A DNA stretch of 64,000 nucleotides. Origin: CAYUMU01 sp964445985 (GTDB lineage Bacteria; Planctomycetota; Planctomycetia; Pirellulales; S012-138). Where the stretch lies: positions 62,001 to 126,000 of the forward strand of contig CAYUMU010000008.1 of NCBI GenBank assembly GCA_964445985.1, in the 5' to 3' direction. Positions 43,009-52,466 of this stretch are shown here, piece after piece (positions within the stretch are counted from its first letter, which is position 1; each line of letters opens with the position of its first letter). The notes beneath the pieces are model-generated. The model was not told the origin of the DNA, made no database searches, and saw only the letters and a list, made by a program, of their open reading frames with translations. A program made the position numbers and the translations under genes.

Positions 43009-45084
43009 CTACTTGAGCTGCCAGTTCTCATCGAAAAAGCCGGCTTCGACAATCTTGCCCGGCCACAGCGCATTGGGCGGCGTCCGCAGGTCCACCACCG
43101 CCCAGTCGGGCAACTTGGGCACCTGCCTGGCATTGTTCAGGTAAGCGTATTCGCGATAGGTAAATCCGCTTCCCAGCACCACGTACCGCTCCGGGTTCGC
43201 GGGGTTGGGGTAGATCAGTACCGGGGCATGGTCCTGGGCAGCGTAGGTCTTATCGCCCACCACGATGTTCTCGGCGTTCCACTGGATGGGGAGTCGATCG
43301 ATGATCGATTGCAGCACGGCGTTGCTGGCCGGATCGCCGAACAAGATCAAGTTGCTGTTGGCAATGTCGGTCTCGGTCAACTCGTTGTCGTTCTTCACCA
43401 CGGCGTCGCCGCGGAACTGTCGCCGCCATTCTTTCACCAAATGGTCCAACTCCGCGTTCGCCCAGGCATCCACCACGGCATGGCGGGCTTTGCCGGTGGG
43501 CCGCACCACAATGAACGAATCCATGAATGCATCGTCGATTGGCCCTTGCAGGTCGTGCTGTTTCCGCGGGGGGAAAGTGCTGGAAGCAGAACCTGCTTCG
43601 CTAGCCGCTCCCAGTTGCCACGCTTTGCCGTCATGGTGGAGTCTGACTGCCCAGGAGCCATCGGTGCCAGGCTTCATGGCCAGCACCGATTGCGGTGGCG
43701 GTTGCGATAGCTCGGAGATGCTCGTGGATGGGTTCGATAACACAATCGCGACAGGCCGGTCGGCGGCAAAGGGGCTGTGGCCAGCCGGAATTTTCAATTC
43801 CAGGCCGGTAACATTGCTGGTGGAGAGCAACACCGTATTCTTATCCGGCACAAGCCGGGCGCCGACCTTCGCCTGCTTCCAATGCTCGCCCAAGCCGGTC
43901 ACGGTTAGCCAATGACTACGGTTGTACTTGAGCGTGTACGTGGCGAATCGCACCTCGAGCGGCAGTTGAGAGCGGCCCTTGCCCGCCAGGCTGGCCAGCT
44001 TGGTTTCGATCAGCCGGAGCGAGTCGGGGTGAATGGCGTGTTTGGTTTCTGGGCCGATAATGTGCGTGAGACGCAAGCCGTCTTGCGCCAATTTCTGCTC
44101 CATCACGTCGGCTGCTTGTTTTTGGATATCGAGCTCGCCGCTGTAAGCAATGGTGGGCAGCGTGTACAGGTTGGCCGAATAGCCGGGGCAGTCGTATAGC
44201 TGCCACAGCTTCTCTTCGTACCAGGTGGGCGTGAGCGTTTCCTTCTGAAACGACTTCAGGAACTCCGGCGTTTCCGAAAAACCAGCCCCGGGGTTGGCGG
44301 CGAAGAACAGGTCGGGGTAGTGCACGGCCATTTGCCAGCAACCGGCCCCGCCCATCGAGAAGCCGCGCACCGCAATGCGGTCTTCGTCCACGCGATAATT
44401 CCGTTTGGCATGCTCCAGCGCTTCGAGCACGTCCACCTCGCCGGCAAACTTGAAGGCGTTGCTGTAGCGACCATAGGGGTGCAATACGATCGTGTCGTCC
44501 GGCGAGATGCGGCCCACCTGGTTCATGCGCTCGGCAATGAACACGGCTTCGGTCGAGCGCTCGCCCCGGCCATGGAACCACAGATCGAGCCGATACCGAT
44601 CCTTTCCTCCCGGCACGTACGACTCCGGAATCACCAGGCCGTAAGGCTGCACGGTTTGGTCAAGCTTCGAACGATAACCGCGAACCACCAACCCCTTCGC
44701 GGTAAGCCAGGGGGCTTCGCCGCCTTGCAGGGCCGCGGCCCGGCTTTGACCTTCCGCGAGCAGCTGTTTGGCGTTCTCCACGTCTTTGGGCGAATATAGC
44801 TCCCGATGCTTCACCCCCTGCCGAACCGCGCGGGCAAAGATCTCCACGTCGGGCAGCATCGTTCGCGTGAAAGCGTCCGATTTCTTCTTCAAACCGGCCA
44901 CTGCCCGGTCCAACTCAGTCAGGCCCGCCATCAATTCGTCGTGATCGGCCGGGCTCAACTCAAGACCCACCGGCGGAACCGACCGCACCTGGTCGGCCAC
45001 ATTGTCTTGAGGCCCATCGGCCAGCGCCGCGCCCGTGAGCAGCCAGGGCAACAAAGCCAGGCTCCAGCAATATCTTTTTCGCAT
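43009..45084 (-). CDS. Exported alpha/beta hydrolase / prolyl oligopeptidase-like (691 aa)
   Basis: ATG at 45082-45084 gives a signal peptide (CWSLALLPWLLTGAALADG). The leading region is helical (about 30-150). The hydrolase domain has WFHGRGERS near 183 and the nucleophile elbow GFSMGGAGCW near 255-264, and His in ETKHAIHPDSL may complete the triad. The C-terminal part (about 400-690) includes NLILFGDPASNAV and RYVVLGSGFTYREY, a planctomycete pattern. Esterase or peptidase activity is likely; the substrate is unknown. It lies between the transporter (91 bp) and the oxidoreductase (87 bp). Confidence 0.88.
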   Translation of the reverse strand: MRKRYCWSLALLPWLLTGAALADGPQDNVADQVRSVPPVGLELSPADHDELMAGLTELDRAVAGLKKKSDAFTRTMLPDVEIFARAVRQGVKHRELYSPKDVENAKQLLAEGQSRAAALQGGEAPWLTAKGLVVRGYRSKLDQTVQPYGLVIPESYVPGGKDRYRLDLWFHGRGERSTEAVFIAERMNQVGRISPDDTIVLHPYGRYSNAFKFAGEVDVLEALEHAKRNYRVDEDRIAVRGFSMGGAGCWQMAVHYPDLFFAANPGAGFSETPEFLKSFQKETLTPTWYEEKLWQLYDCPGYSANLYTLPTIAYSGELDIQKQAADVMEQKLAQDGLRLTHIIGPETKHAIHPDSLRLIETKLASLAGKGRSQLPLEVRFATYTLKYNRSHWLTVTGLGEHWKQAKVGARLVPDKNTVLLSTSNVTGLELKIPAGHSPFAADRPVAIVLSNPSTSISELSQPPPQSVLAMKPGTDGSWAVRLHHDGKAWQLGAASEAGSASSTFPPRKQHDLQGPIDDAFMDSFIVVRPTGKARHAVVDAWANAELDHLVKEWRRQFRGDAVVKNDNELTETDIANSNLILFGDPASNAVLQSIIDRLPIQWNAENIVVGDKTYAAQDHAPVLIYPNPANPERYVVLGSGFTYREYAYLNNARQVPKLPDWAVVDLRTPPNALWPGKIVEAGFFDENWQLK

Positions 45085-45175
45085 GGCGGTTCGACTCACA
45101 GAGTAAAGAGGAAGCAATCGTGGGATCGTGGTGGCCGGCCCGGTCGGTTGAGGGGGGCGCGGCGTGAAAGGCCAC

Positions 45176-46171
45176 TCAAGCTGGCTTCTTGCTGGGCTTG
45201 GGCGGCGCGTACAGCACGCCCATCTGCAACCGTTTGAGAATAACTTCCAATCCGCCGAGAAGCAGCGAAAGTCCCGAATAAAATAGCACCACGAACAGCA
45301 CGCCGTCGCCCACGGCATTCGACTGACCGGCCACGACCGGCAGCAGGGCAGCCTTCAACAGCAAACCCAAATTGCCGTTGCGAACCACCACCTCAATCGC
45401 CACCGTGAACCGATCGTTGGGCGAAAGACGAAACAACGTGGCGGCCCCCACGCCGGTCCACATCGAGCACACGCCAAACAAGATCATCGCCAAGGGTGCC
45501 CGCCAACCGTAGCTCAGCACCTGCAATCGACCGCTGCTGAGAGCGCCTGCCACGAACACCAACAGCAGAACGGTGCTCAATTGAATGCAAACTTTGCTGA
45601 TCCGCGGAGACCACTGGGGCCAAAGCCGGTGAATCAGCATGCCCAGCGCTAGGGGAGTTAACAGGTAGCAGCCAATCTCCAGCACGATCTGCCCCACTGG
45701 CATGCGAAAGTTCGCCGGCAGGTGCTGCGACCCATACACGCCCAGCAGGAACGATGTCGATACCAGGCTGAGCAGGGTCGAGAACGCGGTGGCCACGATC
45801 GAGAGGGGCACATTTCCGCGGCCCAAAAAGGTTAGCAGGTTCGAAAACGACCCCCCCGGCAACGCGGCGATCATCAGCAGTCCAAACGCAATGCCCTGCG
45901 GCAACCCCAGGGCGATGCTCAATCCCAAGGCCACCAGCGGCGTCACCACAATTTGAGCCAATAGCACCGCGGCTATGCCCCACGGCGAGCGAAACACGGT
46001 CTGGAATTCCCGCGGACGCAACGTGGCGCCCATGCCGATCATCGACGAGCAAAGCAAGCCGACCGAGAGGTAGTACTCAAAATAGGCGAAGTTCACAAAA
46101 CGCCCTTGGATGAATCCGAACGGGGGCACGTGGGCTGCCGACAGCAGCCCCCCCGTTCCCGTAAAGCACAC
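45176..46171 (-). CDS. Bile acid:sodium symporter (BASS/SBF) family transporter (331 aa)
   Basis: About ten hydrophobic helices, starting FEYYLSVGLLCSSMIGMGATL. SBF-family signs include GSFSNLLTFLGRGNVPLSI, which has the conserved Asn region of the crossover, and VVVRNGNLGLLLKAALLP, the second half of the pseudo-symmetric core. These carriers move organic anions with sodium. First in a likely operon with the hydrolase and Gfo/Idh/MocA enzyme, so it may import their substrate. The exact start is uncertain: Met at 46171 or a later one at the FEYYLS helix. Confidence 0.9.
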   Translation of the reverse strand: MCFTGTGGLLSAAHVPPFGFIQGRFVNFAYFEYYLSVGLLCSSMIGMGATLRPREFQTVFRSPWGIAAVLLAQIVVTPLVALGLSIALGLPQGIAFGLLMIAALPGGSFSNLLTFLGRGNVPLSIVATAFSTLLSLVSTSFLLGVYGSQHLPANFRMPVGQIVLEIGCYLLTPLALGMLIHRLWPQWSPRISKVCIQLSTVLLLVFVAGALSSGRLQVLSYGWRAPLAMILFGVCSMWTGVGAATLFRLSPNDRFTVAIEVVVRNGNLGLLLKAALLPVVAGQSNAVGDGVLFVVLFYSGLSLLLGGLEVILKRLQMGVLYAPPKPSKKPA

Positions 46172-46504
46172 AATCTAGGGATTAAAGTAATGGAGCGCGT
46201 GCCGATCCGCCAGCGTCGATTGGCTCCGGGCCAGGTTCAGCCGCGGGAGCCCATCGCAGAACCGGCGCGGCAATGGTACGCTGATACGCGGTGTAACCCT
46301 CAGAAATTTTCTCAATCACCAGCAGGCACTTCGCAGGGGGGAGGCCTCGTTTGCCGCCCCTGCGTTTCATGCCTGGCTGGTCGAATTTTCTCCGAGGGAC
46401 ACGTTTCTCGCCCCTCGCGGCAATTCCGGCCGCATTGGCGCGGCCCGATCGCGAACACTCGAACCTCCTCTCTTGGCTCCACGACTCGATCCCAGCGACA
46501 CCCC
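46172..46504. other. Divergent intergenic region
   Basis: This 333-base gap separates the transporter (minus) from ribose-5-phosphate isomerase (plus). A 62-residue minus-strand ORF (46182-46370) has a fragment IEKISEGYTAYQRT but no supporting context. Nothing else is seen. Confidence 0.4.
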
Positions 46505-47197
46505 ATGACGTTTGAAACCGATTCCTTAAACGCGATCGCCGCCAAAGCGTTGGAATACATTGCCGAAGGGAACGTGGTGGGGCTGGGGACCGGCCGCGCG
46601 GCCTCGCGCTTTATTGAAGAACTGGGAAAGCGCGTGCAGGCAGGCTTTCGCGTCCGCGGCGTGCCCACCTCCCACCGGTCGGCCGAATTGGCCCAACAGC
46701 TAGGAATCCCCCTCACCAATTTCCAGGAGATCGACCAGATTGACGTCGATGTGGACGGCGCTGACGAAGTCGACCCCGCCTGCAATTTGATCAAAGGCTA
46801 TGGTGGCGCCTTGGTTCGCGAGAAGATCGTCGCCAGTGCTTCGCGGCGGCTGATCATCCTGGTCGGCGCGGAAAAACTGGTGCCTACCCTCGGCAGCCGC
46901 GGCCGGTTGCCGATTGAGGTGGTTCCCTTCGCCCTCGAATTGTGCCAGCGCCGACTGGCCCAGCGGGGCTTTCCCGCCGAGCCCCGGCGGCAGGCAGGGG
47001 AGTTGAAACTCACCGACAACGGCAACGTGATTCTCGATTGCAGCATTCCCTGCCTCGAACAACCCCCAGCCCTGGAAGCCGAACTGCAAGCCATGCCGGG
47101 CGTGGTGGGCACAGGGCTGTTCCTGAACATGGCCGACACCGTGCTCATTCAAGACGGCGACGAAGTTATCGCCAGGCATCGCCCCCAGCCCGCTTGA
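46505..47197 (+). CDS. rpiA: Ribose-5-phosphate isomerase A (230 aa)
   Basis: ATG at 46505 (FETDSLNAIAAKALE follows); the open frame upstream to 46106 is a shadow. Signatures: VVGLGTGRAASRFIEELG (phosphate loop), IDVDVDGADEVDPACNLIKG with the catalytic Asp pair, YGGALVREKIVAS with the catalytic Lys/Glu, and LVGAEKLV. RpiA interconverts ribose-5-phosphate and ribulose-5-phosphate in the pentose phosphate pathway. Length is standard and no key residue is missing. Cytoplasmic. It sits 73 bp before malQ on the same strand. Confidence 0.95.
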   Translation: MTFETDSLNAIAAKALEYIAEGNVVGLGTGRAASRFIEELGKRVQAGFRVRGVPTSHRSAELAQQLGIPLTNFQEIDQIDVDVDGADEVDPACNLIKGYGGALVREKIVASASRRLIILVGAEKLVPTLGSRGRLPIEVVPFALELCQRRLAQRGFPAEPRRQAGELKLTDNGNVILDCSIPCLEQPPALEAELQAMPGVVGTGLFLNMADTVLIQDGDEVIARHRPQPA

Positions 47198-47270
47198 AGC
47201 CGTTCCTCAGAAATGTAGCCCCGTAACGCAACCCGTTGAAGCAACCCGGTTGCAGCAGCCCCCTCCTACG

Positions 47271-48836
47271 ATGAAACGCCCTATGACTGTGGAGCCTAGT
47301 TTGTCGCCTGCCATTCCATTTCCTGCCGACTATCGGGCTTCGGGAGTGCTGCTGCACATCACTTCGCTCCCTTCTCCCTATGGAATTGGCGACTTGGGCC
47401 CCGCCGCCTTCGCCTGGATCGATCGGCTGGTGGAAGCTGGCCAGGCCTGGTGGCAACTGCTGCCGCTGGGAACCACGGGACTCGGAAACTCCCCCTATCA
47501 ATCCATTTCCACATTCGCCCTCAATCCTCTGCTGATTAGCCCCGATCGGCTGCTGGAAGAAGGCTTGCTTCAGCCCGCCGACGTGCAAAACGCCAACTTT
47601 CCGGAGAACCATGTCGATTATGGGCCGGTTGCCCTGTTCAAGCACAATTTGCTGTCGCTGGCCTGGGAGCGATTTCAGTCGGGCGCTGCCGACCACCTGC
47701 GGCTAGAGCTGGAGCACTTTTGCAACGATCAGGCCCACTGGCTGGAAGACTACGTGCTATTCAGCGCGCTCAAGGTAGTCTATCACGACGCCTATTACTT
47801 GGAGTGGCCCGCCGAACTGGTTCACCGCGATTCGGCCGCGCTGGCCCAGGCTCGTGTGGAGCTGAGCGAACTGCTCGATCGTTTTCGCTTCGAGCAATTC
47901 TTGTTGTTCCGGCAAGTCGATCGGCTCAAACAGTACGCCCATCAGCGGGGCGTGCAAATCATGGGCGACCTGCCGTTCTTTGTTTCTTCCGATTCCGCCG
48001 ACGTGTGGGCTAACCCCGAACTCTTCTTGCTCGACGAGCACCAACGGCCCGTGATGGTGGGGGGCGTTCCGCCCGACTACTTTAGCGCCGATGGCCAACG
48101 GTGGGGGAACCCGGTTTACGACTGGGAAGTGCTCCATCGCACCACCTATCGCTGGTGGGTGGATCGCCTCCGCGCTTTGCTCTCGCAGGTCGATGCCCTC
48201 CGGCTGGATCACTTTCGGGCCTTCGCCGCGGCCTGGCACATCCCCGTCGATGCGCCCACCGCCAGAACCGGCGAATGGCGGCCCGGGCCTGGCGCCGAAT
48301 TCTTCACCTCCGTTGGCGAAGCACTCGGAGGTCTGCCGTTCGTCGCCGAAGACCTCGGCATGATCACCGACGACGTCCGCGCCCTGCGCAAGCAGTTCGA
48401 CCTGCCTGGCATGGTGGTTTTGCAATTCGCCTTCGATGGCGACACCGAAAACCCGTTCCTGCCGCAAAACTACTCGCACAACAGCGTGGCCTATACCGGC
48501 ACCCACGATAACGACACCACCCGCGGCTGGTATCAATTGCTCGCCGAGTCGCACCGGAAACTCGTGTGGGACCAACTGCAGCGCGAGCCGGCTGACGAAT
48601 CGCACGTGGCTTGGGAGTTTATCCGCCTGGCCTGGCTCTCGGCCTCGGCCCTGGCTATTACTCCCCTGCAAGACATCTTGAACCTGGATGGCATGGCCCG
48701 GATGAACGTCCCCGGCCAGGCCGAAGGCAACTGGAACTGGCGCTTCACCTGGGACATGCTCGCGGACTCGGCATTTGAACGCTTGGGCGAATTAACGGCC
48801 GAAGCCAAACGAACTTCGATCCGCCAGGTGGTGTGA
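47271..48836 (+). CDS. malQ: 4-alpha-glucanotransferase, GH77 (521 aa)
   Basis: Start at ATG 47271 (KRPMTVEPSLSPA), or the ATG at 47283. GH77 features: ASGVLLHITSLPSPYGIGDL, WWQLLPLGTTGLGNSPYQS, the nucleophile region ALRLDHFRAFAAAW near residue 318, acid/base FVAEDLGMI near 360, and the stabiliser GTHDNDTT near 408. The enzyme transfers maltodextrin units between alpha-1,4-glucans in glycogen or maltose use. Length is typical of bacterial amylomaltase. It is co-oriented with rpiA. A REP-like element follows the stop. Confidence 0.95.
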   Translation: MKRPMTVEPSLSPAIPFPADYRASGVLLHITSLPSPYGIGDLGPAAFAWIDRLVEAGQAWWQLLPLGTTGLGNSPYQSISTFALNPLLISPDRLLEEGLLQPADVQNANFPENHVDYGPVALFKHNLLSLAWERFQSGAADHLRLELEHFCNDQAHWLEDYVLFSALKVVYHDAYYLEWPAELVHRDSAALAQARVELSELLDRFRFEQFLLFRQVDRLKQYAHQRGVQIMGDLPFFVSSDSADVWANPELFLLDEHQRPVMVGGVPPDYFSADGQRWGNPVYDWEVLHRTTYRWWVDRLRALLSQVDALRLDHFRAFAAAWHIPVDAPTARTGEWRPGPGAEFFTSVGEALGGLPFVAEDLGMITDDVRALRKQFDLPGMVVLQFAFDGDTENPFLPQNYSHNSVAYTGTHDNDTTRGWYQLLAESHRKLVWDQLQREPADESHVAWEFIRLAWLSASALAITPLQDILNLDGMARMNVPGQAEGNWNWRFTWDMLADSAFERLGELTAEAKRTSIRQVV

Positions 48837-48875
48837 GCCGAGCGAGGAATTGCCCTGTCAGCACGTCCAAAAGTT

Positions 48876-48903
48876 CGTCATCCCCGCGCAGGCGGGGATC
48901 CAT
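48876..48903 (-). repeat. REP-like palindrome, copy 3
   Basis: Inverted with respect to the other two: CGTC-ATCCCCGC, loop GCAG, GCGGGGAT-CCA. Stem 48880-48887 with 48892-48899. It lies 40 bp past the malQ stop and could end its transcript. Confidence 0.65.
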
Positions 48904-48984
48904 TTGCGGCGGATACGACTCGGCAATCAACAACATCGGCTTGGCACAAACAGCATTGCCGGAGGTGATTCTTCGACCGCCGCG

Positions 48985-49725
48985 TTAATTCATCGGGGCT
49001 AACTGCTTCATCCGCACTTTGGGGTCGAGCCAGCTTGCCCGATCGGGCGCCGCCCCGTCCAACTTGAGATTCCGCACCTCCCAAACCGTTTGCGACTTGC
49101 CATTGGCACCGGTTATGCGGCAAGCGTAGGGTAGATCGCCCGCCGGGTCGAACAGCAGTTCGAGTTGCTTCATATGACGTTGATCCGTTTCCAACCTCGG
49201 ACGCAAGGTGAGCAGTGTGCTTTCATCATGATCCGATATCGTTATGTCAAAGTTCTTCAAGAGGCTGGCGTGGTCGGGACACATTACCAACGAGATGATG
49301 TATTCTGTCATTCTTTCGCCCTCGATGATGAGCAATAACATCTCCCCGAACCAGTCACCTTCACTCGCGGCTTTGCGAAGTTGCGGCGTGACCATCTGCG
49401 ACGTTTCAACCACGCTCCCCCTCTTGCCAAGACGGACCGTATGGCGCTGGCCATCGATCCATACCCACCGTTCGTCGTCCAATTCCAAGAACCCGCATTT
49501 CGGCTTTTCTAGAACAAAACGCCCATTCTGAATCTCTCGGGTTCGAAAAACTTCGTCATAAATCCAGCATTCGATATCGCCTTCCATCGACTGCCAGCAC
49601 TCGCCCGCGGAACACCACCGGCTTATGAGCTCTTCCCGCGATCGATTCGTGGCGTCCGGAGCGGCTGGCGCCGCGGCATCGCCGCCGAGCACCCCCAGCG
49701 TCAACAACAGGGCAGAAATGAGCAT
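48985..49725 (-). CDS. Secreted LolA-like / TIGR03009-like planctomycete protein (246 aa)
   Basis: A signal peptide (LISALLLTLGVLGGDAAA) precedes a beta-rich domain: SMEGDIECWIYDEVFRTRE, GRFVLEKPKCGFLELDDE, WVWIDGQRHTVRLGKRGS, TLLTLRPRLETDQ and FDPAGDLPYACRITGANGK. The order of strands and the phrase pattern about parsing and converting a value suggest the LolA/LolB-like half-barrel family often seen in planctomycetes. It would be periplasmic; the ligand is unknown. No operon partner on the same strand. Confidence 0.75.
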   Translation of the reverse strand: MLISALLLTLGVLGGDAAAPAAPDATNRSREELISRWCSAGECWQSMEGDIECWIYDEVFRTREIQNGRFVLEKPKCGFLELDDERWVWIDGQRHTVRLGKRGSVVETSQMVTPQLRKAASEGDWFGEMLLLIIEGERMTEYIISLVMCPDHASLLKNFDITISDHDESTLLTLRPRLETDQRHMKQLELLFDPAGDLPYACRITGANGKSQTVWEVRNLKLDGAAPDRASWLDPKVRMKQLAPMN

Positions 49726-50365
49726 GGCATTCGTTTCCTTTTCCAGTCGAAATCAACGCCGGGCTAGAATTCCCCCTCCCCTGGATTTGTCAGCATCGTT
49801 AGCCATTTCTCGGCCTGCTGTCGAGACGAATATCGCCGCCCTCATTCCACTGGATGGGCCGGCCGGTGAGAGTCTCCAGCCCTCTCGGCTGTGAAATTAG
49901 GTTGACTGAGTTAGATGGGTTGTTTTCCGCGTCGTGTGGTTGGCTCCCCATATTTTCTTCCGCCGACCGGGAATAATCCCATTGCTGCCACGCGAATAAT
50001 CTCCAGCCAGTTTTTCAGTTGGAACAGAATCGGGGGGCGAGGTCCCAATCCAGGGGCTGGGACCTCGCCCATGGCTCGGCCCACCCTTCTCTGGCCAGGC
50101 TCAAAACCACCCCCCCGTGGCCGGCCGGTGCTAGCAGGAGAAGCTTTCGATCGCAAAGTATCGTGAGCCAAAGACTTGAGAAGATTGTCGTTCGCATCAA
50201 AATCAGCTTGCATTCCCCGCACTTCGGGGAGAGAATACGCGTAAATGGACGGGCCTGGGTGGCGTTTTGCCGGGTTCGTCTCGCACCCGTCAGTTCCCAG
50301 CGGTGGGTCTCTGCGAGCAGAGTCAACTCATCAGTGCCTCATGCTGGGTTAAGGAGAAAGACCCC
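49726..50365. other. Long intergenic region with a strong hairpin
   Basis: No gene is supported in 640 bases. The region holds the perfect 13-bp hairpin at 50035-50070 and a Shine-Dalgarno (AAGGAG, 50351-50356) for the vWA gene. Confidence 0.5.
50035..50070. repeat. Perfect 13-bp-stem hairpin
   Basis: GGGCGAGGTCCCA (50035-50047) pairs perfectly with TGGGACCTCGCCC (50058-50070) around a 10-nt loop. It is 295 bp upstream of the vWA gene. It may be a mobile palindrome or a leader structure. Confidence 0.55.
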
Positions 50366-52336
50366 ATGCTCAATTCCCTCAAGCGTTGGTGGCAGGTCCG
50401 AACCGGCGAAGAAGAAACCCCGTTCGACGGTGACGCGCCGGCTTGGGTGGTGAGCCTGCTGGTCCATGTGGGCGTGATCGTCGGCCTCGCCCTGCTCTTG
50501 AGCTATTCCCCCAAAGAAGACTTGCAGCTAACGCTGCCGCTCGAAGAACAAGACGAAATGATCGAGCCCATGGCGCAGGAATTCTTTACCGCCAAAGACG
50601 CTCAGCCCGACATCGGGGCCAACAGCATACAAGGTCTGACGGCGGCCATGTCGTTGGCCCCCACGGTCAGCGACATTTCCGACGTTCCGGTAGAAGTGTC
50701 TGACATCAACCCCACCGTGAATGTGCGGCTCAACGCCGACATTCCCACGGGCTTGGCCTATAGCGACTCGCAAATGGTGAAGGGGGCCGTCGGCGTGGGC
50801 GCCACGGGAGCCTCGGGCGCCATTGATGGCATTACGCACGAAATCTTGCAGTCACTGCAAAAACGCAAAACCCTGGTGGTTTGGCTGTTCGATCAGTCGG
50901 GCAGCCTCGATCGTACCCGTGCCGAAATTTACGATCGCTTCGATCGCATTTACGAAGAGCTCGGCCTGGTCAAGAAATCGGGTCACGAGGCCTTTGCCAA
51001 GCACGACGAACAACCGTTGCTGACTTCCGTCGTGGCCTTTGGGCAGAAATGCAACTTCCTCACCAAAGATCCCACCGACGACCTGGCTGAAATCAAAAAG
51101 GCCATCCAGTCCATTCAAAACGATCCTACCGGCGTGGAAAACGTGTTCCAATCGGTGATGCTCTCGGTCGACACCTACCAAAAATTCCGCACCCAGGCTC
51201 CCCGCCGCAATGTCATGTTTGTGGTCGTCAGCGATGAAGTGGGCGACGACGAATCGGCCCTGGATATGTGCGTGGCCAAGTGCCGCCGCTCGGAAATCCC
51301 GATTTACGTGATCGGCGTGCCGGCGCCCTTTGGCCGCACCGAGCTGAAGATCAAGTACGTCGATCCCGATCCCGCGTTTGACCAATCGGTGCAATGGATC
51401 TCCGTTCGCCAAGGCCCCGAAACCGTGTACCCCGAACGCCTCAAGCTGGCTTTCGGCGGCGAAGGCGACCAGGATCTGGAAGAAATGGATTCGGGCTTTG
51501 GCCCCTTTGCTCTCACCCGGCTGTGCTACGAAACCGGCGGCATTTACTTTGCGGTGCACGCCAACAACAGCGCCGCGGGTCGGGCCGTGGGTCGCAACGA
51601 AACCCCCGTGATGGCCTCGCGAATCCAGCACTTCTTCGATCCAGGCATCATGCGCCGCTACCGGCCAGACTATAAGCCGATCGAAGAGTACCAGAAAATG
51701 GTCAGCCAGAATGCTGCCCGCCGTTCGCTCATTCAGGCCGCCCAAGTATCCTGGGTTTCTCCGATGGAAAACCCCACGCTAACTTTCCCCAAGCAAAACG
51801 AAGGCGCTCTCAAAAATCTCTTGGACGCGGCCCAAAGGAGCGCTGCCAAGTTGGAACCCAAGGTGGAAGAGCTGTACCAGATTCTCGTGCAAGGCGAAAA
51901 AGACCGGCCCAAGGTGATCGAGCCCCGCTGGCAGGCCGGTTACGACCTGGCGCTGGGTCGCGTTTGCGCCGTGAAGGTTCGCACCGAGTCCTACAACAAC
52001 ATGCTCGCCGTCATGAAGGGTGGTCGCGCCTTCACCAGCAAGGAAAGCGATACCTGGGTGCTCCAACCGGCCGAGAATTACGCCGGCAGTTCACTGGAAA
52101 AGCTGGCCGAAAAGGCCAAGGTTTATCTGCGGCGCGTCGTCGATGAACACCCCGGCACCCCCTGGGCTCTCATCGCCGAGCGCGAGCTCAAAACACCCAT
52201 GGGCTGGGATTGGACCGAAAGCCACACCGGCGTCAACGATCCCCCGCCCGCCATGGGCAACGGCAATGCCAACCCCAATCCCAACAACCCCAATCGCATG
52301 ATGGCCAAACCCAAACGGCCCAACGTCAAACTCTAA
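50366..52336 (+). CDS. vWA-domain protein with TonB-like SxxxH membrane anchor (656 aa)
   Basis: ATG at 50366, with AAGGAG 9 nt upstream. The membrane helix WVVSLLVHVGVIVGLALLLS (27-46) contains Ser30 and His34, the SxxxH spacing that TonB uses to contact ExbB. A Pro/Glu linker leads to the vWA domain (about 168-400), with an intact MIDAS motif DQSGS near 175 and VVVSDEVGDDES. A helical segment follows (about 480-550), then an Asn/Pro-rich tail (NANPNPNNPNRM). vWA domains bind metal and mediate protein contacts. It would face the periplasm. No ExbB is adjacent, although one lies at the window start. Confidence 0.9.
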   Translation: MLNSLKRWWQVRTGEEETPFDGDAPAWVVSLLVHVGVIVGLALLLSYSPKEDLQLTLPLEEQDEMIEPMAQEFFTAKDAQPDIGANSIQGLTAAMSLAPTVSDISDVPVEVSDINPTVNVRLNADIPTGLAYSDSQMVKGAVGVGATGASGAIDGITHEILQSLQKRKTLVVWLFDQSGSLDRTRAEIYDRFDRIYEELGLVKKSGHEAFAKHDEQPLLTSVVAFGQKCNFLTKDPTDDLAEIKKAIQSIQNDPTGVENVFQSVMLSVDTYQKFRTQAPRRNVMFVVVSDEVGDDESALDMCVAKCRRSEIPIYVIGVPAPFGRTELKIKYVDPDPAFDQSVQWISVRQGPETVYPERLKLAFGGEGDQDLEEMDSGFGPFALTRLCYETGGIYFAVHANNSAAGRAVGRNETPVMASRIQHFFDPGIMRRYRPDYKPIEEYQKMVSQNAARRSLIQAAQVSWVSPMENPTLTFPKQNEGALKNLLDAAQRSAAKLEPKVEELYQILVQGEKDRPKVIEPRWQAGYDLALGRVCAVKVRTESYNNMLAVMKGGRAFTSKESDTWVLQPAENYAGSSLEKLAEKAKVYLRRVVDEHPGTPWALIAERELKTPMGWDWTESHTGVNDPPPAMGNGNANPNPNNPNRMMAKPKRPNVKL

Positions 52337-52466
52337 ACGTTTGGCCTGGGCGGCCCGCTGCGACTGCGGAAAAACATCACCCCAGGGGAGTAGCGTTCAG
52401 GCGCTGCTCCCCTTTTTCGTACCCTTTGCTCCCCTTTTTCGTTTCCTTTCCCAAGCCCCCCCGCGA

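Noticed and set aside
46182..46370. 62-aa minus ORF with IEKISEGYTAYQRT
   Set aside because: Faintly like the end of a methyltransferase, but too short and no supporting context; could be a gene remnant.
48930..48960. Possible sigma54 promoter (TGGCAC ... TTGCC)
   Set aside because: Spacing between GG and GC is 13 rather than 10 bases, so it does not fit a -24/-12 promoter.
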